Shown: positions 1-4,610 of the stretch, piece after piece
How the letters are laid out: each line of letters begins with the position of its first letter
Numbering within the stretch: position 1 is the first letter of the stretch
NCBI GenBank assembly: GCA_905214265.1
Contig: CAJMLQ010000153.1
Span: 1 to 6,593, forward strand
Direction: 5' to 3'
From: an uncultured bacterium
GTDB lineage: Bacteria > Bacillota > Clostridia > Oscillospirales > Ruminococcaceae
DNA length: 6,593 nt
The notes under the pieces: model-generated
What the model was told of the DNA's origin: nothing
Databases searched by the model: none
The model's input: only the letters and a program-made list of their open reading frames with translations
Position numbers and translations under genes: made by a program

Positions 1-316
1 AGAACGACTTGCCAACCTTGGGCGCTCCTGCGAACAGGTAGGTGCCGGAGTAGAGCAGACCGTCTATGACGGGCGGTCTGCTCTGGAAAACTGTTTCGTA
101 CAGATCATTCATGGACACCGTGTGCAGATATGCCGGGTCGTTCATTCTCTGCATCTGACGGTAGATTTCTTCAAAATTTTCCGAAGAATTTTCGTCCGGG
201 CGATTGATTTCCGTATCGGAAATGGGTATAATATTTGCAGAAGTTGTTTGAAATGACTGCCTTTCATCTGCGCCAACAGATGTTGCAAGGGCAGTCTTTT
301 CTTTTGCATCAATCAT
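1..316 (-). CDS. AAA family ATPase, RepA-like helicase type (partial, N-terminal 105 residues)
   Basis: This leftward reading frame runs off the window's left edge, so only about 105 N-terminal residues are seen. It starts at ATG 316, 9 nt after an AAAGGAG site (326-332). An in-frame ATG at 322 sits only 3 nt from that site and is less likely. Residues 1-60 are polar and low in complexity. A structured part begins around residue 66 and ends in a clear Walker A P-loop, GAPKVGKS (residues 97-104), preceded by DGLLYSGTYLF. This P-loop context is typical of RepA/DnaB-like hexameric ATPases encoded on Clostridia mobile elements, where they probably act in element replication. The start overlaps the MobC-like stop by 8 nt (coupled ATGATTGA arrangement), so the two genes are cotranscribed and probably translationally coupled. 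The helicase role is inference from the family, because Walker B and the rest are outside the window. Confidence 0.85.
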   Translation of the reverse strand, partial: MIDAKEKTALATSVGADERQSFQTTSANIIPISDTEINRPDENSSENFEEIYRQMQRMNDPAYLHTVSMNDLYETVFQSRPPVIDGLLYSGTYLFAGAPKVGKSF

Positions 317-641
317 TCGCATCCTCTCCTTTCAGACCCTGCATGGTGATGGCGATGAGGTCGATGGTACTGAGCAGTTCATCAGGTACGCTGTCCCCGG
401 CGGCAATGCGCTCAAGTTCTGCGAGGATTGCCGCCATCTGCGTTTTGAGCGCCTTGTGTACTCTCGGATTGGGCTGTACCACCACTTCACGCCCCATGCA
501 CTTGCGGTAGCAGTATTCTTGTTTGGGAAGTCCCGACAGGGCTACGGCTCTGTTCAGTTCTTCCTGTTCTTCCGGTGATACTCGGAAGCCCACCGTAATG
601 CTGCGAAAACGGTTGTGTTTGTCTACGTTCTTTGCTGACAT
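309..641 (-). CDS. MobC-like mobilization accessory protein (ribbon-helix-helix type)
   Basis: A 110-residue protein. The N-terminal half reads as a ribbon-helix-helix DNA-binding fold: a basic beta-strand (RSITVGFRVSPEE, residues about 13-25), then helix EEQEELNRAVALSG, then helix PKQEYCYRKCMG. After it comes the REVVVQPNPRVHKALK segment common in Firmicutes MobC-like relaxosome proteins, and a C-terminal helical region (about 65-105). By family it would bind near oriT and assist a relaxase, but no relaxase is visible here and many homologues are annotated only as hypothetical. I chose ATG 641, which lies 10 nt from AAAGGAG (652-658). A GTG at 650 is in frame but abuts that site. The RBS lies inside the end of the integrase gene and the stop overlaps the downstream ATPase start, so all three are one transcription unit. 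A general RHH regulator is the alternative. Confidence 0.72.
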   Translation of the reverse strand: MSAKNVDKHNRFRSITVGFRVSPEEQEELNRAVALSGLPKQEYCYRKCMGREVVVQPNPRVHKALKTQMAAILAELERIAAGDSVPDELLSTIDLIAITMQGLKGEDAND

Positions 642-646
642 CAATA

Positions 647-1723
647 TCACGCTCCTTTGTTAAGATCGTCCAGTTTGCTTGCCATTTCTTTCTGCTTGGA
701 GGGGAACAGGTGAGCATATCGGTAGGTGATCTCAATGCTTTCGTGTCCCACTCTGTCGGCAATGGCTACTGCCGAGAAACCCATGTCGATCAGCAAACTG
801 ATGTGGCTGTGTCTCAAATCGTGGATTCTGATACGCTTGACCCCTGCGGCTTCTGCCCCTCTATCCATTTCCCTGTGCAGATAGCTCTTGTTGATGGTGA
901 AGATACGGTCTTTCTTTTTCAGCCCGTACTGCATCTTGAAGAACTCCTGCATTTCCTCACAGAGAAAATCAGGCATCTGGATAGTGCGGTTGCTTTTCTT
1001 GGTCTTGGGAGAGGTAATCACGTCCTTTCCTTTCAATCTCTGATAGGTCTTGCTGATTTTTACTGTCCCACGCTCAAAATCGAAATCTGCCGGGGTCAGA
1101 GCCAGCAGCTCACCCTCACGGATGCCCGTCCAGTACAACATCTGAAATGCGTAGTAGGAAATGGGCTTGTCCATCATTTCTTCCGCAAATTTCTGATATT
1201 CCTCTTTCGTCCAGAACAGCATTTCCTTACGTTCCTCGCTGCCCATGTTTCCGGCTTTTGCTGCCGGGTTGGAGCGCAGATCGTAAAATCGTACTGCGTG
1301 GTTGAAAATGGCGGAGAGCTGATTATGCAGCGTTTTGAGATAGCTTTGAGAATAGGGCTTGTGCTTTTCGTCACGGTAGGCAAGCAGCTCGTTCTGCCAC
1401 GCAATCACATCCTTGGTGGTGATCTCGTTGATCTTGCGCTTGCCGAAGTACGGGACGATCTTGGTCTGGATGATATGCTCCTTGGTCTGCCAAGTGCTTT
1501 CTTTCAGCCTTGCTTTGAGATCGGTGGTGTAAATCTCCACAAAGGCTTCAAAGCTCATATCCAAGTCCCCGGCGCTCTGCTGCTGGAACTTCTGTTCCCA
1601 TTCCAGAGCTTCACGGCGGGTATCAAACCCTCGCTTGCATTTCTGCTTTCGTGCGCCTGTCCAGTCAGTGTACTGTGTGACCACATACCATTTTCCGCTT
1701 TCTTTGTTCTTATAAGCCGGCAT
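647..1723 (-). CDS. int: Tyrosine recombinase / site-specific integrase
   Basis: A 358-residue integrase that would cut and join the element's att site with the guaA 3' end. Three parts are visible: an N-terminal AP2-like arm-binding domain (residues about 3-45, with GKWYVV, then the GFDTRREALEWEQKF helix), a SAM-like core-binding domain (about 55-145), and a C-terminal catalytic domain (about 170-345). All expected catalytic residues are present: R202 (TGIREGELL), K242 (PKTKKSNR), H301 and R304 (HDLRHSH), H327 (VGHES) and nucleophile Y336 (TYRYAH), which is 9 residues after H327 as in XerD. The frame is open to an upstream ATG at 1759, but AAGGAG at 1732-1737, 8 nt before ATG 1723, decides for 1723. 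Its start overlaps the xis-like gene by 14 nt. Length and domain order are normal, with no sign of decay. Confidence 0.95.
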   Translation of the reverse strand: MPAYKNKESGKWYVVTQYTDWTGARKQKCKRGFDTRREALEWEQKFQQQSAGDLDMSFEAFVEIYTTDLKARLKESTWQTKEHIIQTKIVPYFGKRKINEITTKDVIAWQNELLAYRDEKHKPYSQSYLKTLHNQLSAIFNHAVRFYDLRSNPAAKAGNMGSEERKEMLFWTKEEYQKFAEEMMDKPISYYAFQMLYWTGIREGELLALTPADFDFERGTVKISKTYQRLKGKDVITSPKTKKSNRTIQMPDFLCEEMQEFFKMQYGLKKKDRIFTINKSYLHREMDRGAEAAGVKRIRIHDLRHSHISLLIDMGFSAVAIADRVGHESIEITYRYAHLFPSKQKEMASKLDDLNKGA

Positions 1724-1910
1724 TTTCTTCGCTCCTTTCTGTTCCATAAAATCTTTCATTGAAATACTGACGGTTTACTCGTCCTGCAACGGTGATATAG
1801 CCTTTCGCCTCCAACTCTCGGTTGAGCTTACGCATAATCTTGTATGCGTGGGATTCCGAAATCTCTAACTCCTTTGCAACTTCGTCCACTCTGATGAACT
1901 TCTTTTCCAT
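1710..1910 (-). CDS. xis: Small winged-helix/HTH protein, probable excisionase (recombination directionality factor)
   Basis: A 66-residue basic protein. Residues 6-32 form a clear helix-turn-helix (VDEVAKELEISESHAYKIMRKL), followed by a helix NRELEAKGY and a wing-like GRVNRQYFNERFYG segment. Small HTH proteins of this kind lie directly upstream of integrase genes in many Firmicutes ICEs and are annotated as excisionase or transcriptional regulator. The role in excision is inferred from position, since I cannot recognise a characterised homologue. The start ATG 1910 is preceded at 6 nt by AAGGAGG (1917-1923). The last 14 nt overlap the integrase gene, whose RBS it contains, so the two are translationally coupled. 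It is the first gene of the leftward unit driven by the promoter at 2033-2061. It could also act as a transcriptional activator. Confidence 0.75.
   Translation of the reverse strand: MEKKFIRVDEVAKELEISESHAYKIMRKLNRELEAKGYITVAGRVNRQYFNERFYGTERSEENAGL
1732..1737 (-). promoter_or_regulatory. Ribosome binding site that sets the integrase start
   Basis: AAGGAG on the minus strand, 8 nt upstream of ATG 1723 and embedded in the last codons of the xis-like gene. The upstream in-frame ATGs at 1759 and 1747 have no comparable site, so the integrase starts at MPAYKNK. Confidence 0.8.
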
Positions 1911-1941
1911 TCAATTCCTCCTTTTTGATTTTTGGGTATAA

Positions 1942-1965
1942 TATTCCTTATTTAGTGTCGGAATA
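1942..1965. repeat. Inverted repeat in the xis leader
   Basis: TATTCC (1942-1947) and GGAATA (1960-1965), with 12 nt between, lie about 30-55 nt upstream of the xis-like ATG. Just before it in the leader is a GC-rich pair, CCGCC/GGCGG (about 1973-1996). These may be leader RNA stems or a binding site for the Xis-like protein. Confidence 0.35.
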
Positions 1966-2001
1966 CTTTCTGGCCGCCATCCGATTTGCCCGGGCGGACA
2001 T

Positions 2002-2021
2002 CTTAAACTTATTTGTTTAAG
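2002..2021. promoter_or_regulatory. Operator-like dyad O1 (downstream of the leftward promoter)
   Basis: A perfect 7-bp inverted repeat CTTAAAC with GTTTAAG, separated by 6 nt. It lies a few bases downstream of the predicted leftward start site, where a bound repressor would block initiation or early elongation. It could also form a short leader hairpin. Confidence 0.65.
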
Positions 2022-2032
2022 TCTGCATCATC

Positions 2033-2061
2033 ATTATACTAAACAAATTCCGTTATGTCAA
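2033..2061 (-). promoter_or_regulatory. Perfect-consensus sigma-A promoter for xis-int-mobC-ATPase
   Basis: On the minus strand TTGACA (2056-2061) is followed by exactly 17 nt and TATAAT (2033-2038), the full consensus. The expected transcription start is near 2026, giving a leader of roughly 115 nt before the xis-like ATG. A promoter this strong must be held off while the element is quiescent, which agrees with operator-like dyads over and just downstream of it. Confidence 0.88.
2038..2058. promoter_or_regulatory. Operator-like dyad O2 (inside the leftward promoter)
   Basis: ACTAAAC, 7 nt, then GTTATGT. The left half matches O3 exactly, and the right half keeps only GTTA. It fills the spacer between the -10 and -35 of the leftward promoter. 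The symmetry is weaker and the spacer is one base longer than in the others. Confidence 0.45.
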
Positions 2062-2078
2062 GAGGCTTTGGGGAAAAT

Positions 2079-2098
2079 ATTAAATATTTTTGTTTAAG
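2079..2098. promoter_or_regulatory. Operator-like dyad O4 (upstream of the repressor promoter)
   Basis: ATTAAAT, 6 nt, then GTTTAAG. The right half is identical to that of O1 and the left half differs at its two end bases. It ends 5 bp before the rightward -35, a position suited to activation or to contact with neighbouring operators. It overlaps an AT palindrome, AAAATATT-A-AATATTTT (2074-2090). Confidence 0.5.
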
Positions 2099-2103
2099 TT
2101 ATC

Positions 2104-2133
2104 TTGACAAGTACTAAACTTTTATGTTATACT
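2104..2133 (+). promoter_or_regulatory. Sigma-A promoter of the XRE repressor gene
   Basis: TTGACA (2104-2109), an 18-nt spacer and TATACT (2128-2133), followed by GGGAG (2152-2156) 8 nt before the ATG at 2165. The expected start is near 2140, so the leader is short. A dyad (2113-2132) covers the spacer and -10, suggesting autoregulation. Confidence 0.85.
2113..2132. promoter_or_regulatory. Operator-like dyad O3 (over the repressor -10)
   Basis: ACTAAAC, 6 nt, then GTTATAC. It has the same left half as O2 and the same spacing as O1 and O4. It covers the spacer and -10 of the repressor promoter, as expected for negative autoregulation. Confidence 0.5.
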
Positions 2134-2164
2134 AACGACAACAATCCGAAAGGGAGAGAAAACT

Positions 2165-2689
2165 ATGGCAATCGGTGAAAGAATCCGTTTTATACGCAAT
2201 CTGCGTGGCATGACGCAGAAGTGGCTCGGTCAAGCCGTGGGATTTCCCCAAAAGACCGCTGATATTCGTATGGCTCAGTATGAGTCCGGCTCCAGAACAC
2301 CCAAGGAAGATTTGGTAAAAGCTCTTGCGAATGTTTTGGAGGTTTCTCCTTTGGCTCTGAACATCCCCGACATCGACAGCGATCTGGGCTTCATCCATAC
2401 ATTTTTCGCTATTGAGGACATTCATGGTGTGAGAGCTGAAAAACAGGGAGACGAGGTACATATCGTCTTTGATGGCAGTAAACGCACAATGGACGAGTCC
2501 ATTTTCAAAATGCTTTCCGCATGGGCTGACCAAGCCGAAAAGCTGAAAAACGGCGAAATCAGCAAAGACCAGTATGACCGTTGGCGTTATACATTCCCGG
2601 CAGAGGACACAACCCAGATTTGGGCGAAAGTACCTTCGCAGGAACTCAGCGATATGCTGATTCAAGCATTGAGAGAGGAAGAAAAATAA
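2165..2689 (+). CDS. XRE-family helix-turn-helix repressor of the element
   Basis: A 174-residue cytoplasmic DNA-binding protein. Residues 4-60 form a lambda-Cro/XRE HTH: MTQKWLGQAVG is the second helix and TADIRMAQYESG the recognition helix, with about four extra residues (GFPQKTADIRM) in the turn compared with a standard XRE domain. Residues about 68-174 are a separate C-terminal domain ending in a motif with DRWRYTFP, TTQIWAKVPSQELSDML. I recognise this architecture as a frequent HTH protein on Clostridia gut mobile elements, without a characterised function. There is no LexA/CI-type Ser-Lys peptidase signature, so RecA-driven self-cleavage is unlikely. It is divergent from xis-int and separated by the two-promoter control region, which makes it the probable repressor of integration/excision genes and of itself. 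The start is supported by GGGAG 8 nt upstream. Confidence 0.85.
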   Translation: MAIGERIRFIRNLRGMTQKWLGQAVGFPQKTADIRMAQYESGSRTPKEDLVKALANVLEVSPLALNIPDIDSDLGFIHTFFAIEDIHGVRAEKQGDEVHIVFDGSKRTMDESIFKMLSAWADQAEKLKNGEISKDQYDRWRYTFPAEDTTQIWAKVPSQELSDMLIQALREEEK

Positions 2690-2795
2690 ACCCTCTACTT
2701 ACCATCTTTTTCAGCCCCTTTTTTCAACCCTTTTTTGAGCTTTCTTTTGAATGTTTACAAAAAGTTCATAGTTACAGCCGAAAATGAACGACAAA

Positions 2796-2828
2796 AAGCC
2801 CGTACTGACATCCGATCAGTACGGGCTT
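2796..2828 (-). terminator. Rho-independent terminator facing leftward
   Basis: A perfect 13-bp stem (AAGCCCGTACTGA with TCAGTACGGGCTT) and a 7-nt loop, followed on the minus strand by TTTTT. On the plus strand no T-run follows, so it works mainly for leftward transcripts, meaning read-through from purF-carA-guaA entering the element. It may also define the 3' end of the convergent repressor mRNA, less efficiently. Confidence 0.85.
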
Positions 2829-2847
2829 AAATGTTAATATGGGTAAT

Positions 2848-2903
2848 TTGTGAGGTGTTTGAAATTATTCTTTACTCACAAGCCACTCGCAACGCAGAAT
2901 AAT
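2848..2903. repeat. Interleaved inverted repeats next to the attachment site
   Basis: TTGTGAG (2848-2854) pairs with CTCACAA (2875-2881), and ATTATTCT (2864-2871) pairs with AGAATAAT (2896-2903). The two pairs overlap in pseudoknot order. The segment AAATTATTCTTTACTCA also resembles the guaA end AAATTATTCCCACTCA. They may be recombinase or Xis binding sites. Confidence 0.35.
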
Positions 2904-2919
2904 CGCATTGGAGGGCATT

Positions 2920-2937
2920 CTTATCAAAACCTTATCA
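2920..2937 (+). repeat. Direct repeat CTTATCA with 11-bp period
   Basis: CTTATCA occurs at 2920-2926 and 2931-2937, one helical turn apart, 60-80 bp inside the inferred crossover. The spacing and position fit paired integrase arm-type or Xis sites. Chance is possible because the unit is only 7 bp. Confidence 0.3.
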
Positions 2938-2992
2938 GAGAGAGTGGGCGAAGTCTGAAAAGCATTGTAAACACTGGGTTTTTCGGCTTTTT

Positions 2993-3014
2993 CAAATTAT
3001 TCCCACTCAATCGT
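2993..3014. other. Candidate attachment site (att) at the guaA 3' end
   Basis: The last guaA codons and stop (minus strand GATTGAGTGGGAATAA, encoding IEWE-stop) form the usual core of guaA-integrated islands. The change from GC-rich to AT-richer DNA falls here. An island inserting at this point preserves the protein end, and GuaA here indeed keeps the canonical PPATIEWE terminus. The exact core cannot be set without the second junction. Confidence 0.6.
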
Positions 3015-4550
3015 TGCGGGGGGCTTGGACGTGATGTCGTAAACGATGCGATTGATGCCTTTCACTTCGTTCACCAACCGCACGGAGATCCGGTCCAGCA
3101 CCTCATAGGGGAGCCGGGCCCAGTCAGCCGTCATGAAATCGCTGGTGGTCACCGCCCGGAGGGCAAGGGTATAGTCATAAGTCCGGCCATCGCCCATAAC
3201 GCCCACAGAGCGGGAATTGGTCAGCACGGCAAAATACTGGCTCAAGTTTCTGTTCTCGCCGGCTTTGGCGATCTCCTCCCGGAAGATGAAATCCGCCTCC
3301 CGGAGGGTGTCCGCCTTTTCTTTCGTCACCGCACCAATAATACGGATGGCAAGGCCGGGGCCAGGGAAGGGCTGGCGCATGACCAGATATTCCGGCAGTC
3401 CAAGCTCCCGGCCCAAGGTCCGGACCTCGTCCTTAAAGAGCAGGTCAAGGGGCTCCAGCACGCCCTTGAACCGGGCAACCACCTCGGGGGGAAGCAGACG
3501 GTTGTGATGACTCTTAATGACGTCGGCGTCGCCTTTACCGGACTCGATGACATCGGGATAGATGGTCCCCTGCGCCAAAAAATCCTCCTTGGTAATACCG
3601 AAGCGCTCCGCCTCATCGCGAAAAACATAACCGAACTCCGCGCCGATGATGCGGCGCTTCTCCTGGGGGTCCTCCACGCCGGCGAGCTTCAAAAGGAACC
3701 GCTCCTCCGCGTCCACCCGGACGAACCGGACATCCCATTTTCGGAAGGCCTTTTCCACCTCATCTCCCTCATTCTTCCGCATGAGGCCGTGATCCACAAA
3801 GACGCAGGTCAGCCGGTCGCCGATGGCCTCGGCCAGCAGCGCCGCCAGAACGGAGGAATCCACGCCGCCGGACAGGGCCAGGAGCACCCGCCCCTTGGGA
3901 CCAATCTCCTCCCGCAGCCGGGCGATGGTGGACTTGCAGTAATCCTCCATGGTCCAGTCGCCTTTGGCGCCGCAGACCTTGAAAAGAAAATTGCGAATCA
4001 TCTGTGCGCCGTTTTCCGTGTGGTTGACCTCCGGATGGAACTGGACGCCGTAAAAGCCCCGTTTCTCGTTGGCGATAGCCACGTTGGGACAGGCGTCGGA
4101 ATGGGCCTCCAGGGTGAAGCCCGCGGGAATGGCGGCCATATAATCGCCGTGGCTCATCCAGGATACCCCCTGCTCCGGCAGTCCGTCAAACAGGCGGCAT
4201 GAGGTGTTGTAATAGGTGACGGTTTTGCCGTATTCCCGGGCGGTGTCTTCCTGGGCCGCGGTGACCCGCCCGCCCAGGGTCTGGGACATGAGCTGGCAGC
4301 CGTAACAGATGCCCAGGATGGGCACGCCCCAGTCAAAAATCGCCGGGTCCACCTTGGGCGAATCCTCCCGATAGACGCTGTCCGGCCCGCCGGTGAAGAT
4401 GACGCCGATAGGGTCCTTTTCCCGCAGCTCGGAGAGGGGCGTGGTATAGGGATGGACCTCGCAGTAGACGCCGCATTCCCGGACTCGCCGGGCGATCAGC
4501 TGATTGTACTGCCCGCCGAAATCCAGGACGATAACCAATTCATTTTTCAC
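2997..4550 (-). CDS. guaA: GMP synthase, glutamine-hydrolysing
   Basis: A complete 517-residue enzyme of normal length that converts XMP, ATP and glutamine to GMP in the cytoplasm, the last step of guanine nucleotide synthesis. The class I glutamine amidotransferase domain (residues 4-195) has C82 (GICYGCQ), H172 and E174 (VQFHPEVNH). The ATP-pyrophosphatase domain has the P-loop SGGVDSS (227-233). The C-terminal dimerization domain has the RQPFPGPGL motif (392-400) and ends in PPATIEWE. One oddity: after IKSHHN (345-350) the usual VGGLP is replaced by RLLPP. The frame stays open and the flanks are well conserved, so this is substitution and not a frameshift. The start is GTG 4550, 10 nt after AGGAGG (4561-4566). 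It lies 60 nt downstream of carA and is probably cotranscribed. Its 3' end is the presumed island target. Confidence 0.97.
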   Translation of the reverse strand: MKNELVIVLDFGGQYNQLIARRVRECGVYCEVHPYTTPLSELREKDPIGVIFTGGPDSVYREDSPKVDPAIFDWGVPILGICYGCQLMSQTLGGRVTAAQEDTAREYGKTVTYYNTSCRLFDGLPEQGVSWMSHGDYMAAIPAGFTLEAHSDACPNVAIANEKRGFYGVQFHPEVNHTENGAQMIRNFLFKVCGAKGDWTMEDYCKSTIARLREEIGPKGRVLLALSGGVDSSVLAALLAEAIGDRLTCVFVDHGLMRKNEGDEVEKAFRKWDVRFVRVDAEERFLLKLAGVEDPQEKRRIIGAEFGYVFRDEAERFGITKEDFLAQGTIYPDVIESGKGDADVIKSHHNRLLPPEVVARFKGVLEPLDLLFKDEVRTLGRELGLPEYLVMRQPFPGPGLAIRIIGAVTKEKADTLREADFIFREEIAKAGENRNLSQYFAVLTNSRSVGVMGDGRTYDYTLALRAVTTSDFMTADWARLPYEVLDRISVRLVNEVKGINRIVYDITSKPPATIEWE

Positions 4551-4610
4551 TTAGCTGGTTCCTCCTCTTTCCATTTCTCTTCTTTTCCTCGCAGAACGCT
4601 TTCTCTGTCT

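Larger units (their letters stand above)
1911..2164. promoter_or_regulatory. Divergent control region (switch) between xis-int and the repressor gene
   Basis: This 254-bp gap between two divergently transcribed genes contains back-to-back sigma-A promoters, four related dyads and a 17-bp AT palindrome. The leftward 5' leader is long (about 115 nt) and has further inverted repeats. Layout and composition resemble phage and ICE lysogeny-type switches. The regulator is most likely the XRE protein at 2165-2689. Individual elements are listed separately. Confidence 0.8.
2690..2996. other. Non-coding junction between repressor gene and guaA
   Basis: These 307 bp have no credible gene. They hold a pyrimidine-rich stretch with two near-repeats of CCCTTTTTT (2715-2740), a strong hairpin terminator (2796-2828), interleaved inverted repeats (2848-2903), a direct CTTATCA repeat (2920-2937), and a 9-bp inverted pair TGTTTACAA (2752-2760) / TTGTAAACA (2965-2973). 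This is the part of the element next to the inferred crossover, where integrase arm sites and Xis sites would be expected. No guaA terminator is visible immediately after its stop codon. Confidence 0.6.
1..2999. mobile_element. Right-hand end of an integrative mobilizable/conjugative element inserted at the 3' end of guaA
   Basis: The stretch carries, from the guaA side inward, an XRE repressor, an Xis-like protein, a tyrosine integrase, a MobC-like protein and a RepA-like AAA ATPase. This is the usual module of Firmicutes IMEs and ICEs. Its base composition is clearly lower in GC than the guaA-carA-purF block, and the change falls at the guaA stop codon. The conserved 3' end of guaA is an established target of tyrosine-recombinase islands, which fits. 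No relaxase, coupling protein or T4SS gene is visible, so IME versus ICE cannot be decided. The distal junction lies beyond position 1. The exact boundary is inferred, because the matching direct repeat is not in the window. Confidence 0.8.

Noticed and set aside
632..1762. Long plus-strand open frame of 376 codons opposite the integrase gene
   Set aside because: It is fully antisense to an integrase with all catalytic residues. The protein lacks any recognisable domain and the frame has no sensible RBS, so it is a codon-bias shadow.
223..1945. Shared 13-mer TGGGTATAATATT near 223-235 and 1933-1945
   Set aside because: The first copy is inside the ATPase coding sequence. One shared 13-mer in AT-rich DNA of this length is within chance, and neither copy has a -35 partner.
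2784..2835. 17-codon plus-strand ORF (MNDKKPVLTSDQYGLKC) across the terminator hairpin
   Set aside because: It has no RBS and its codons are dictated by the perfect stem. The hairpin with a leftward T-run is the better explanation.
2864..2895. Possible leftward promoter TTGCGA-N17-AATAAT within the junction
   Set aside because: It matches only 4/6 and 5/6 of the consensus and would fire straight into the terminator about 35 bp downstream, with no gene to serve.
2850..4202. Plus-strand open frame of 450 codons opposite guaA
   Set aside because: It is antisense to a complete, well-conserved GuaA in GC-rich DNA, where such shadows are common. It shows no family features.
4551..4574. Tiny ORF (MERGGTS) whose stop codon directly abuts the guaA GTG start
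   Set aside because: It consists mostly of the guaA Shine-Dalgarno sequence read as codons and has only a weak RBS of its own, so it is probably coincidence.
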